DNA of 25,816 nt from an uncultured Prevotella sp. (GTDB lineage: Bacteria > Bacteroidota > Bacteroidia > Bacteroidales > Bacteroidaceae), in NCBI GenBank assembly GCA_900546575.1, contig URDM01000043.1:1-25816 (forward strand), given 5' to 3'. Numbering within the stretch: position 1 is the first letter of the stretch; each line of letters begins with the position of its first letter. Below the pieces are notes generated by a model. The model was not told where the DNA came from. It searched no databases and saw nothing but the letters and a program-made list of their open reading frames with translations. The translations under genes were made by a program, and so were the position numbers. Positions 7,409 through 15,757 of the stretch are shown in pieces.

Positions 7409-8779
7409 TTACCCCAACTTGTTGTACAACGTCTTGCGGTCGATTCCCAACATTCTTGCCGCTTTCGACTTGTTTCCACCACATTGCTGTAGTACATTGA
7501 GGATGTGCTGGCGTTCGGCATCGGCATCATGAAGGGCGGTAATGGGTTCCTGACGGATTGGCCCCATAGCGGCAGCAAGCTCCTCTTGCGTTATATAAGA
7601 GCCACGTGCCATGAGCACAGCACGCTTGACGACGTTGTTGAGTTCGCGCAGATTGCCTGGCCAAGTGTGCGATGCCAGCATCTCGGCAGCTCGTGCATCG
7701 AAGCCTTCAACATGGCGTGAGAGGTCTTCATTGGCAAGACGTACGAACAGGTCGGCAAAAAGATAGAGGTCGGTACCACGCTCTGAGAGTTGAGGCATGT
7801 ATATAGTGAACTCGCTAAGACGATGATACAGGTCCTCACGGAAACGTCCTTCGGCTACAGCCTGCTCCAGATTCTCGTTGGTTGCAGCCACAAGACGGAT
7901 ATCGATGGGACGCTCCTCGGTGCCGCCCAACGGACGTATGCGACGCTCCTGTAGTGCTCTCAACAGCTGTACTTGTACATCGTAGCTCAGATTGCCCACC
8001 TCATCAAGAAACAAAGTTCCACCATTGGCAGCCTCAAAGGCTCCACGCTTGTCAGTATCGGCTCCAGTGAAGGCTCCCTTCTTATGGCCGAAGAACTCAG
8101 ACGCAGCCACATCACGAGGAATGGCACCACAGTCGAGTGCCACAAAGGGTTTGCCGGCACGCTGGCTCTGCTCGTGTATGCGACGAGCTACGTATTCCTT
8201 GCCAGTGCCAGAGGCTCCGAGAATGAGCACCGACATAGGCGTTGGCGCAACAAGACTGACGTAGCTGTAGAGCTGGCGGGACGCGTCGCTGTTCCCCTCG
8301 ATGTATTTTGTGATGTTGTTGTGTTGAGGTGTTGAGGTGGTGTTGTTTTGTTGAAGTGTTGATGTGGTGTGATTTGATGTTGTTTGTTGCGACGTTATTG
8401 TTGTAGTTGCATCATCTGCTTTCTGAAGCGCATCCTTAATCTTGCTCAGAAGGATGTCGGGCTGAATGGGTTTGGCGATATAATCGGCAGCGCCCGACTT
8501 CATAGCCAATACTGCGTTTTGCACTTCGGCATAGTTGGTCATGACAATGAAGGGGATTGGCATACTGTGTTTGTGCAACCATGCCAGCAGTTCCAGTCCG
8601 TCGCGGTCGGGCAAGCGGAGGTCGCTGAGCACAAGATTGTAGGCAGGCTTGCTCTCTATCAGGCGCACAGCAGCACCTACCGATGTGGCCTTATCCACAT
8701 CGAATCCTTTCTTCTTAAGCCATGTCTGCATCATTGTTCCGAAAGCAATGTCGTCCTCAACAATCAATATACGTGTCAT
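7409..8779 (-). CDS. Sigma-54-dependent response regulator (receiver, AAA+, Fis HTH)
   Basis: A 456-residue NtrC/AtoC-type activator. The receiver (1-118) has Asp9/Asp10, phospho-acceptor Asp53 (LSDLRLP) and Lys103 (AKP). A Thr/Gln/Asn-rich linker (about 122-158) precedes the AAA+ domain: Walker A GASGTGKE (188-195), sigma-54 contact loop GAFTGA (235-240), Walker B LFLDE (256-260) and the HTWPGNLREL motif near 371-380. The C-terminal 30 residues form a Fis-type helix-turn-helix ending in KTLYNKLG. All catalytic motifs are intact. It is predicted to receive phosphate from the Hpt part of the kinase at 4084-6600 and to activate the sigma-54 promoter found just past its own 3' end. A minus-strand -7 box lies at 8819-8826. 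Confidence 0.95.
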   Translation of the reverse strand: MTRILIVEDDIAFGTMMQTWLKKKGFDVDKATSVGAAVRLIESKPAYNLVLSDLRLPDRDGLELLAWLHKHSMPIPFIVMTNYAEVQNAVLAMKSGAADYIAKPIQPDILLSKIKDALQKADDATTTITSQQTTSNHTTSTLQQNNTTSTPQHNNITKYIEGNSDASRQLYSYVSLVAPTPMSVLILGASGTGKEYVARRIHEQSQRAGKPFVALDCGAIPRDVAASEFFGHKKGAFTGADTDKRGAFEAANGGTLFLDEVGNLSYDVQVQLLRALQERRIRPLGGTEERPIDIRLVAATNENLEQAVAEGRFREDLYHRLSEFTIYMPQLSERGTDLYLFADLFVRLANEDLSRHVEGFDARAAEMLASHTWPGNLRELNNVVKRAVLMARGSYITQEELAAAMGPIRQEPITALHDADAERQHILNVLQQCGGNKSKAARMLGIDRKTLYNKLG

Positions 8780-8818
8780 AAACCTATAAGTGTAAAGCTA
8801 ATTAAATGTTTGTCAGTG

Positions 8819-8826
8819 CAAAATTA
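8819..8826 (-). promoter_or_regulatory. -7 box for the sigma-54 regulator gene
   Basis: The minus strand reads TAATTTTG, a perfect TAnnTTTG, about 40 bases before the start codon at 8779. No clear -33 element is seen at the normal distance. It lies in a 119-bp divergent region shared with the gene at 8899. Confidence 0.5.
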
Positions 8827-8847
8827 CTGATTTTATAATTAAATGTG

Positions 8848-8855
8848 TAAATTTG
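8848..8855 (+). promoter_or_regulatory. -7 box for the PEP/pyruvate-binding protein gene
   Basis: TAAATTTG is a perfect TAnnTTTG, 43 bases before the ATG at 8899. The following leader contains TATAGGAGGAA (8879-8889) with a full AGGAGG Shine-Dalgarno site 11 bases before the start, which is unusual in this phylum and supports this start codon. Confidence 0.5.
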
Positions 8856-8898
8856 TATTGTTAAACACCTAAAAAAGATATAGGAGGAAACTAAATCT

Positions 8899-11850
8899 AT
8901 GATACCGCAAGAATACAGCAAGTTTATCCTGAAAGATGTGACGTTCGTGAATCTTATGATGCGACGCATATACAACGTACTGATCGTTGCCAACCCCTAC
9001 GACGCATTCATGCTTGAAGACGACGGACGTGTTGAGGAGAAGATATACAACGAATACGTTGAGTTGGGACTGCGCTATCCGCCTACGTTCACGCAGGTGA
9101 GCACGTCGGAGGAAGCCTATCAGGTGCTGCGCACCATGAACATCGACCTCGTAATATGTATGCCTGGCAATGCCGACAACGACGCCTTCTCGGTGGCGCG
9201 CGACATAAAGGCGGGATTTCCAAAGATTCACTGCGTGGTGCTGACGCCATTCTCGCACGGCATAACGAAGCGCATGGAGAACGAAGACCTGTCGATATTC
9301 GACTACGTTTTCTGCTGGCTCGGCAATACAAACCTCATCCTGTCTATCATAAAACTTATCGAGGACAAGATGAATCTTGACCACGATATCCAGGAGGGCA
9401 ATGTCCAGATGCTGCTGCTTGTAGAAGACAGCATACGCTTCTACAGCTCAATACTCCCCAACCTATATAATTATATACTCGCACAAAGCAAACGATTTTC
9501 TACCGAAGCACTCAACCGACATGCTGCAACGCTGCGTATGCGCGGACGTCCTAAGGTTGTGCTGGCACGCAACTACGAGGAAGCGATGGCGCTATACAGC
9601 AAGTACTCAGACAACGTACTGGGCGTTATAAGCGACGTACGCTTTCCTATTGGCGGCGTGAAGGACAGCGAGGCAGGATTGAAACTGCTGCGAAACATTC
9701 ACAAAGACAACCCTTATCTGCCGCTGATAGTGGAAAGTACGGAGAGTGCCAACCGCGAAAAGGCAGAGGCAGAGGGCTTCCGTTTTGTCGACAAGAACTC
9801 GAAGAAGATGTCAATCGACCTGCGTGCCATTATGGAAGAGCACATGGGATTCGGCGACTTCATCTTCCGCGACCCCAAGACAAAGGCTGAGATAATGCGC
9901 ATACACTCGCTGAAGGAACTGCAAGACAACATCTTCAAGATTCCAGACGACTCGATGCTCTATCATATCTCGCGCAATCACATGAGCCGTTGGCTTTCGG
10001 CAAGAGCCATTTTCCCCGTATCGGAGTATCTGAAGAAGATTACATGGGAGCGTCTGAAGGACATTACTGCTCACCGCGAAATCATCTTCGACGCCATCGT
10101 GCAATACCGCCACATGAAGAATCTGGGCGTAGTGGCTGTGTTCGACCGCATGAAATTTGACGCTTACTCGCACTTTGCACGCATCGGCGAAGGTTCGTTG
10201 GGAGGCAAAGGTCGTGGTCTGGCATTCCTCGACAACATCATCAAGACTCATCCCGACTTCAATACGTTTGCCGGAGCGAGCGTGCAGATACCCAAGACCG
10301 TAGTGCTCTGCACCGACGTGTTCGACCAATTCATGGAGCAGAACAACCTGTATCAGATAGCCCTGAGCGACGCTTCGGACGACGAGATACTGCGTCACTT
10401 CCTTCATGCACAGTTGCCCGACTCGCTGATAGCCGACTTCTTCACCTTCTTCGAGGCGGTGAAGTGTCCTATAGCCATACGTTCGAGCTCGCTGCTCGAA
10501 GATGCCCACTATCAGCCTTTTGCCGGAATATACTCCACATATATGATTCCGTATCTTGAGGACAAGTATGCCATGCTCGAGATGTTGGCGTGTGCCATCA
10601 AGGGCGTGTACGCTTCGGTGTACTATAAGGATTCGAAGGCGTACATGACGGCTACAAGCAACGTGATAGACCAGGAGAAGATGGCTGTAATTCTGCAAGA
10701 AGTGGTGGGCAAGCAGTATGACGGACGCTACTATCCCAACATATCGGGTGTGCTGCGATCGCTCAACTACTACCCTATCGGTGACGAACGGGCTGAAGAC
10801 GGCATAGCATCGCTGGCACTGGGACTGGGCAAATACATTGTGGACGGAGGTCAGACGCTGCGCGTTTCGCCCTATCATCCCAACCAGATATTGCAGACCA
10901 GCGAGCTGGACACGGCTCTGCGCGAGACGCAGACACGATTCTACGCCCTGGACACACGCCACGTGGGCAACGACTTCAAGGTGGACGACGGATTCAACAT
11001 ACTCAATCTGAAGGTGAAGGAGGCCGAACGTGACAATTCGCTCAACTACATTGCCTCGACCTACGACCCCTACGACCAGGTGATACGCGACGGAATATAC
11101 GACGGCGGGCGCAAGGTGATAACCTTCGCCTCGGTGTTGCAGCACGGCGTTTTTCCTCTGCCACAGCTGCTACAGTTGTCGATGAAGTATGGAGCGGAGT
11201 CGATGCGACGACCCGTAGAAATAGAGTTTGCATGCAACATCAACCAAGACCGCACGGGAGCGCTGTATCTGCTGCAGATACGACCGATTGTCGACTCCAA
11301 GCAAATGCTTGACGAAGACGTGGCGGCCGTGCCCGATGCCGACTGCATTCTGCGCTCGCACAACTCGCTGGGACACGGCGTTACGGAAGACGTTACGGAT
11401 ATAGTATATGTGAAAACCGACGACCGCTTCACGGCATCAGACAATCCAATGATAGCGCGCGAGATAGAAAAGATAAACAAAACGTATCTTGACAACGGCG
11501 CAAACTACGTACTTGTAGGACCGGGACGCTGGGGTTCGAGCGACTCTTGGCTCGGAATACCTGTAAAGTGGCCCCATATATCGGCAGCACGCGTAATAGT
11601 GGAAGTGGCTCTGAAGAACTATCGTGTCGACCCGAGCCAAGGAACGCACTTCTTTCAGAACCTCACGTCGTTTGGCGTGGGCTACTTCACCATCGACGAG
11701 AACCGTGGTGAAGGATTCTTCTGCAAGAGCGAGCTCGACGCAATGCCTTCGGTGATGGAGACCGAACATGTGCGCGTAGTGCGTTTTGCCCGCCCGCTGA
11801 AGATAATGATGGACGGAAAGCGCCAGGAGGGTGCCGTACTGAGGCGTTAG
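8899..11850 (+). CDS. Tandem receiver-like domains fused to a PEP/pyruvate-binding (PPDK N-terminal) domain
   Basis: A 983-residue cytoplasmic protein. Residues about 26-155 look like a degenerate receiver (DLVICMPGN, no Asp at the acceptor site). Residues about 170-313 form a better receiver with Glu176/Asp177, Asp246 (ISDVRFP) and Lys299 (VDKNS). From about 425 it resembles the ATP-binding half of PEP synthase/PPDK: GSLGGKGRGLAFL (432-444), RSSSLLEDAHYQPFAGIY (528-545) and EIEFACN to LLQIRPI (774-797). The swivelling phospho-histidine domain and the PEP barrel of true PEP synthases are absent. The last 180 residues, with VGPGRWGSSDSWLGIPVKW, are conserved-looking but unassigned. Sequence alone suggests a signal-controlled ATP-grasp or phosphotransfer protein. 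It is divergent from the sigma-54 regulator, and its stop codon overlaps that of the next gene (TTAG at 11847-11850). Confidence 0.85.
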   Translation: MIPQEYSKFILKDVTFVNLMMRRIYNVLIVANPYDAFMLEDDGRVEEKIYNEYVELGLRYPPTFTQVSTSEEAYQVLRTMNIDLVICMPGNADNDAFSVARDIKAGFPKIHCVVLTPFSHGITKRMENEDLSIFDYVFCWLGNTNLILSIIKLIEDKMNLDHDIQEGNVQMLLLVEDSIRFYSSILPNLYNYILAQSKRFSTEALNRHAATLRMRGRPKVVLARNYEEAMALYSKYSDNVLGVISDVRFPIGGVKDSEAGLKLLRNIHKDNPYLPLIVESTESANREKAEAEGFRFVDKNSKKMSIDLRAIMEEHMGFGDFIFRDPKTKAEIMRIHSLKELQDNIFKIPDDSMLYHISRNHMSRWLSARAIFPVSEYLKKITWERLKDITAHREIIFDAIVQYRHMKNLGVVAVFDRMKFDAYSHFARIGEGSLGGKGRGLAFLDNIIKTHPDFNTFAGASVQIPKTVVLCTDVFDQFMEQNNLYQIALSDASDDEILRHFLHAQLPDSLIADFFTFFEAVKCPIAIRSSSLLEDAHYQPFAGIYSTYMIPYLEDKYAMLEMLACAIKGVYASVYYKDSKAYMTATSNVIDQEKMAVILQEVVGKQYDGRYYPNISGVLRSLNYYPIGDERAEDGIASLALGLGKYIVDGGQTLRVSPYHPNQILQTSELDTALRETQTRFYALDTRHVGNDFKVDDGFNILNLKVKEAERDNSLNYIASTYDPYDQVIRDGIYDGGRKVITFASVLQHGVFPLPQLLQLSMKYGAESMRRPVEIEFACNINQDRTGALYLLQIRPIVDSKQMLDEDVAAVPDADCILRSHNSLGHGVTEDVTDIVYVKTDDRFTASDNPMIAREIEKINKTYLDNGANYVLVGPGRWGSSDSWLGIPVKWPHISAARVIVEVALKNYRVDPSQGTHFFQNLTSFGVGYFTIDENRGEGFFCKSELDAMPSVMETEHVRVVRFARPLKIMMDGKRQEGAVLRR

Positions 11851-12635
11851 CGTCCGAAGTATTTGTCGGCGAGATAAGCCGAAAGCGGTTCCTTATACAT
11901 ATCGCCTATGGGCAGATAGGTGTCGGAATCCATTACGATGCGGTTCTTGGTCACTTCCTGTACATGCCTCATATTGACAATATATGACCGGTGTATGCGC
12001 AGGAAGTGGCTGGGCAACCGCTCTTCCATCTTCTTCATACTGAACAGCATGATTATGGGGCGCTGTCCGTTGATGTGAACCTTCAGATACTCGGACATTC
12101 CCTCAATGTAGCGTATGTCAGCAATGTTGACCCGAACTACACGATGCTCGGTCTTGAGGAATATCGAGTCGTCGTCAGTTGGGATTGCATCGGAAGCGGC
12201 AGGGCTTGCGTCAGATACTGACGGGGCTGCATTGACGGCAACGTTATTGTCGGCAGATTCGGCAGTAGTAGGATTTTCAAGTTCGAAGCGGTGCTTCACA
12301 CGCATGGCAGCACGCTTGAAGTCGTCGAGTCCGAAAGGCTTGAGCAGATAGTCGATGGCATCCACCTTGAATCCGTCCACCGCATATTCCGAATATGCAG
12401 TAGTGAAAACCACGAGCGGAGGCGCTGCCAACGAGCGCACAAAGTCCATGCCATTCATGTCGGGCATATTGATATCGACAAAGATGGCGTCAATTCTTTC
12501 ATTGTTTATTATGTCGCGTGCCTCGATGGCGCTTTGACATTCGGCTACAAGGTCGAGAAAAGGTATCTTCCTGACGTAGGCTGCGAGCTGCTGCAATGCG
12601 AGCGGCTCGTCGTCGATAACGAGAGTCTTTATCAT
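11847..12635 (-). CDS. LytTR-family response regulator
   Basis: A 262-residue regulator. The receiver has Asp8/Asp9, phospho-acceptor Asp54 (FVDINMPDMNG), Thr79 and Lys99 (LLKPF). An Ala/Ser/Asp-rich linker (about 122-158) leads to a LytTR DNA-binding domain with IRYIEGMSEYLKVH and FLRIHRSYIVN. It lies 33 bp downstream of a LytS-type kinase gene on the same strand, so the two form an operon and a cognate pair. LytTR regulators usually bind direct repeats about 21 bp apart in front of few target genes; I could not identify such a target here. Confidence 0.93.
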   Translation of the reverse strand: MIKTLVIDDEPLALQQLAAYVRKIPFLDLVAECQSAIEARDIINNERIDAIFVDINMPDMNGMDFVRSLAAPPLVVFTTAYSEYAVDGFKVDAIDYLLKPFGLDDFKRAAMRVKHRFELENPTTAESADNNVAVNAAPSVSDASPAASDAIPTDDDSIFLKTEHRVVRVNIADIRYIEGMSEYLKVHINGQRPIIMLFSMKKMEERLPSHFLRIHRSYIVNMRHVQEVTKNRIVMDSDTYLPIGDMYKEPLSAYLADKYFGR

Positions 12636-12668
12636 TGTTATGAATTTGCTTGTTTGGCTATAAGCTTG

Positions 12669-13787
12669 TCAATTGGTAAGCGGTATGTCCAGATGTACGG
12701 TGTACGTATCTTCTTGTTCCTTTATGTCTAATGTGTAATTGCCGGGGAAGAGCAGGTCGAGTCGGCGGCGTACGTTGCTGAGTCCTACTCCACCCTTCAT
12801 ATTTTCGTCATGCTTTATTTCCGGTCGACTGTTGCGGCAGCTGAACAACAGGCGGTCGCCATGAGGCTGCAAGCTTATCTCAACGAACGACTTGGTGCGA
12901 TAGCTTATGCCATGCTTGAAGGCGTTCTCTACAAAAATGACGAGCAGCAGAGGCGGCAGCATGCTGTCGGGTAATACTTCAGGCACATCAAGACTGATGC
13001 TCACGTTGCCCGTATAGCGCATGGACATAAGCTGAACGTAATTGCGCAGAAACTGAACTTCGCGCGAGAGTGGTGTGAGCTTGTTGTTTCCCTCGTACAG
13101 TACATAGCGCATCAGCTTCGAGAGTTCGACTATCGATGCCTTGGCACGCTCGGGGTCGATGTCGACAAGAGCATGAATATTGTTGAGCGTGTTCATGAAG
13201 AAGTGTGGATTGACCTGATATTTCAGGTATTGCAATTGCCGTTCGAGGGCGTGCTTCTCTATCTGCGTTATCGCCTTTGTAGCTTCCTGCGACCTGAAGT
13301 AGAGCTTCACGCCGAGATTCATGCCCATAAGCAGCAGTCCGCCGAAGAAAGCCACCATCTCGCCCGGTCCGAACATCATAAGCGGACCGCCTTCTCTCAT
13401 TGGGGGTGGTTGCTGCTTTGATGCCATCATTTCGGCATTCATGCAGTTGTGCTCGCAACATTCATAACGTTGGGGAGCGGGGCGCTTCTTGCTGTGTGAT
13501 GGTCGAATGGCACTGAGGGTAAACATTGTGGCAACGAGCAGCACCACTACCAATGCCGTGTATAGCCATGTGCGGCGCTTGATGATAAGCAAAGGCGCAA
13601 GCAGAAAGTTGTGTATGGCAAACAGTACAATCCACACGGTATTGAATTCCCATGCGTTTATTATCTCATCCCATGAAAAAACGATATGAGGATTGCCCGA
13701 CATGCGCATGTAAATACCCATAAGCGGCGAAAGGTACAATGCTATCCACATCAGAGTGTATATGATATGTTCCTTGCGATAGTTCAT
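12669..13787 (-). CDS. LytS-type sensor histidine kinase
   Basis: A 372-residue kinase of the His_kinase family (PF06580). The start at 13787 is preferred over an ATG at 13820 because a -7 box (13808-13815) overlaps the longer version. Four membrane segments lie at about 9-27, 48-69, 74-94 and 142-163. The kinase part has His195 in YQVNPHFFMNTLNNI, Asn288 in VEN and GGVGLSNVRRRL (332-343). The loop between segments 3 and 4, predicted periplasmic by the positive-inside rule, carries a cluster of Cys, His and Met (ECCEHNCMNAEMM, about 109-121) and a Pro-rich stretch, a possible metal-binding or redox site. It is co-transcribed with the LytTR regulator at 11847-12635. Confidence 0.92.
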   Translation of the reverse strand: MNYRKEHIIYTLMWIALYLSPLMGIYMRMSGNPHIVFSWDEIINAWEFNTVWIVLFAIHNFLLAPLLIIKRRTWLYTALVVVLLVATMFTLSAIRPSHSKKRPAPQRYECCEHNCMNAEMMASKQQPPPMREGGPLMMFGPGEMVAFFGGLLLMGMNLGVKLYFRSQEATKAITQIEKHALERQLQYLKYQVNPHFFMNTLNNIHALVDIDPERAKASIVELSKLMRYVLYEGNNKLTPLSREVQFLRNYVQLMSMRYTGNVSISLDVPEVLPDSMLPPLLLVIFVENAFKHGISYRTKSFVEISLQPHGDRLLFSCRNSRPEIKHDENMKGGVGLSNVRRRLDLLFPGNYTLDIKEQEDTYTVHLDIPLTN

Positions 13788-13807
13788 CTTGGTTGTTTTT
13801 AGCAACG

Positions 13808-13815
13808 CAAAAGTA
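13808..13815 (-). promoter_or_regulatory. -7 box for the LytS/LytTR operon
   Basis: The minus strand reads TACTTTTG, a perfect TAnnTTTG, 20 bases before the preferred start codon at 13787. It decides against the ATG at 13820, which would lie upstream of the transcript start. Confidence 0.5.
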
Positions 13816-13970
13816 TACATATTATATATTAGTTTAAAATTTATTCAACGAACCTGTTTGTTTTGTCAGCATAAAGATACATATAATTTGGCGAATGCAG
13901 ATATGCTGTCAACTTTTTTTTGCTATTTTTAAACAGCGCATACAGCAGGCTTCGAGTGCCATTATGCATG

Positions 13971-14387
13971 ATGCAAATATCGTACATGCAGTAAAAAATC
14001 GTTACAAACAAAAAATCGATTATAGAGTTTACGAGGGTCGGTTTTATCGGTTTTGAAGGTGGCGGCAGCCCCGTTTTCAACCAACAAAGCCCCTTTTGCA
14101 TTTGCAGAAGGGGTCGTTTTGCATGGCAGAAGGGGTCGTTTTGAGTGGCAAAAGGACAACTTTTGATATGCAACGAAGGCTTAATTATAACGAAAAAGGA
14201 GCCCTTTTGCTACGAAAAGGACTCCTTTTATGTTTATTGAAATTGCACATCCGCACCCATACGGCACGTAACGCGCTGTGTCATAACTACATAATGCTGC
14301 ACGCGCAAAACTCACGAATTCCGGGCTAAAGACTTCTTTGTGCGTTCAACTCGCAGTTTTGGGCGGTTAGAAATGCAAATATCGTAC
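13971..14387. repeat. Intergenic segment bounded by a 15-bp direct repeat
   Basis: ATGCAAATATCGTAC occurs at 13971-13985 and 14373-14387. Read on the minus strand each copy gives GTACGATATTTGCAT, which resembles a relaxed -7 region. The roughly 625-bp gap 13788-14413 holds these repeats and palindrome array 2 but no convincing gene. A small RNA starting near 14373 and running leftward is possible but unsupported. Confidence 0.4.
14083..14229. repeat. Array 2 of 15-bp palindromes, partly decayed
   Basis: Units lie at 14083, 14106, 14128, 14150, 14194 and 14215, mostly 21-23 bp apart with one missing position. The last is a perfect AAAAGGACTCCTTTT; others read AGAAGGGGTCGTTTT or AAAAGGAGCCCTTTT. 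It is a more diverged relative of the arrays at 218-298 and 23060-23162 and lies between asd and the LytS operon. Confidence 0.75.
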
Positions 14388-14413
14388 TCCAAGAGCGACT
14401 CCAGCCACCCTGT

Positions 14414-15421
14414 TTAGATTTGTCCTACGCTGTGCAGATACTCGGCAATCTGTACTGCATTGAGTGCAGCACCCTTGCGAATCTGGTCGCCTGAGAGCCA
14501 GAAAGTGAGTCCGCAGTCGTCGGCAAGGTCCTTGCGTATGCGTCCAACGTATACGTCGTCCTTGCCTGCTGTTTCAAGAGGCATAGGATAAACGAGGTTG
14601 GCAGGATCGTCCTTCAGCGTACAGCCAGGAGCTGCAGCGATGGCCTTCTGAGCCTCCTCGACGCTGATGGGGCTTTCGGTCTCAATCCATACAGATTCAG
14701 AGTGTGAGCGCAATGAGCTTACGCGAACGCACATAGCCGAGCAGCGCACGTCGCTGTGCATGATCTTGCGGGTCTCGTTGAACATCTTCATCTCCTCCTT
14801 GGTGTAGCCGTTATCGGTGAACACGTCAATCTGAGGAATCACGTTGTAGGCGAGCTGGTGGGGGAACTTGCTTACAGTAACAGGCTCGTTGTTGACGAGT
14901 TCCTTGTATTCCTGCTGCAACTCAGCCATGGCAGCTGCGCCGGCACCGCTTGCGCTCTGATAGCTTGCGATGTGTATGCGCTTGATATGGCTAATAGCCT
15001 CAAGCGGCTTGAGCACCACTACCATCATGATAGTAGTACAGTTAGGGTTGGCAATGATGTTGCGCGGACGGTTGAGTGCATCCTCGGCGTTGCACTCGGG
15101 CACTACCAAAGGTACATCGTCGCACATACGGAATGCCGACGAATTGTCGATCATGACTGCACCGTACTTGGTGATGGTCTCGGCAAATTCCTTCGAGGTG
15201 CCGCCGCCAGCCGATGTGAAGGCTACGTCGATGTCCTTGAAGTCGTCGTTGTGCTGAAGGAGCTTCACTTCATACTCCTTGCCCTTGAAGGTATATTTCT
15301 TTCCGGCAGAACGTTTTGAGCCGAACAGCACAAGGTTGTCAATTGGAAATTCTCTCTCTGCGAGTATGCGCAGGAACTCCTGTCCTACTGCTCCGCTCGC
15401 TCCAACAATTGCTACATTCAT
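14414..15421 (-). CDS. asd: Aspartate-semialdehyde dehydrogenase
   Basis: A 335-residue enzyme that reduces aspartyl phosphate to aspartate semialdehyde with NADPH, the branch point to lysine/diaminopimelate, threonine and methionine. The N-terminus has the Rossmann motif VAIVGASGAVGQE (3-15). The catalytic Cys128 lies in NPNCTT, and His240 in RSHSE matches the acid/base histidine. Length and motifs are standard for the bacterial family. The gene is divergent from an AraC-type regulator. A -7 box TAACTTTG lies at 15469-15476 on the minus strand, 48 bases before the ATG. No terminator was recognised beyond the stop. Confidence 0.97.
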   Translation of the reverse strand: MNVAIVGASGAVGQEFLRILAEREFPIDNLVLFGSKRSAGKKYTFKGKEYEVKLLQHNDDFKDIDVAFTSAGGGTSKEFAETITKYGAVMIDNSSAFRMCDDVPLVVPECNAEDALNRPRNIIANPNCTTIMMVVVLKPLEAISHIKRIHIASYQSASGAGAAAMAELQQEYKELVNNEPVTVSKFPHQLAYNVIPQIDVFTDNGYTKEEMKMFNETRKIMHSDVRCSAMCVRVSSLRSHSESVWIETESPISVEEAQKAIAAAPGCTLKDDPANLVYPMPLETAGKDDVYVGRIRKDLADDCGLTFWLSGDQIRKGAALNAVQIAEYLHSVGQI

Positions 15422-15468
15422 GTCTTGTATGTTTATTTGTTTGTTAACTTATTCCTGAAATTTGGCTG

Positions 15469-15476
15469 CAAAGTTA
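15469..15476 (-). promoter_or_regulatory. -7 box for asd
   Basis: The minus strand reads TAACTTTG (perfect TAnnTTTG). A TTG lies 16 bases upstream, slightly closer than the usual 19-21, so the -33 match is weak. Confidence 0.5.
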
Positions 15477-15583
15477 CAATTTTTATTATAAACAACTTAC
15501 GTTTGTGAGCCTTTTGTCAACAAAAATGGCGTTAAAATGTTATTTTCGAGTATTTTGCGTATTTCTTTCTGCTTCCGACAAAG

Positions 15584-15643
15584 ATTGTATAATAGGTCGA
15601 ATTGTATAATCGTGACACATAATATTTTCCACAAAAGGAAAAT
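15584..15643. promoter_or_regulatory. Direct repeat and inverted repeat in the asd/AraC divergent region
   Basis: ATTGTATAAT occurs at 15584-15593 and 15601-15610, 17 bp apart, a layout like AraC-family operators. Next to it, ATTTTCC (15624-15630) and GGAAAAT (15637-15643) form an inverted repeat around ACAAAA. Both lie within the 336-bp region between asd and the AraC-type gene, upstream of both -7 boxes. Binding is inferred only. Confidence 0.4.
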
Positions 15644-15694
15644 TATAACATAAAAACGGACATCTATATTATTCTTTTTTACGTAAAAAATGAG

Positions 15695-15702
15695 TAACTT
15701 TG
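15695..15702 (+). promoter_or_regulatory. -7 box for the AraC-type regulator
   Basis: TAACTTTG is a perfect TAnnTTTG, 55 bases before the ATG at 15758. An AGGAGG site at 15745-15750 lies 7 bases before that ATG and fixes the start. Confidence 0.5.
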
Positions 15703-15757
15703 TGGCAGAAAACAAGTGGAACAATAGTATTTACAGAAACCTATAGGAGGAACATAT

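Noticed and set aside
9811..11145. 444-codon minus-strand frame opposite the PEP/pyruvate-binding gene
   Set aside because: The plus-strand protein has clear domains throughout; the minus frame has no recognisable motif and is a shadow of GC-biased codons.
4810..12280. Similar Ala/Ser/Asn-rich linkers in the hybrid kinase and the LytTR regulator
   Set aside because: The likeness is compositional; low-complexity linkers of this kind arise independently and I see no alignable DNA repeat.
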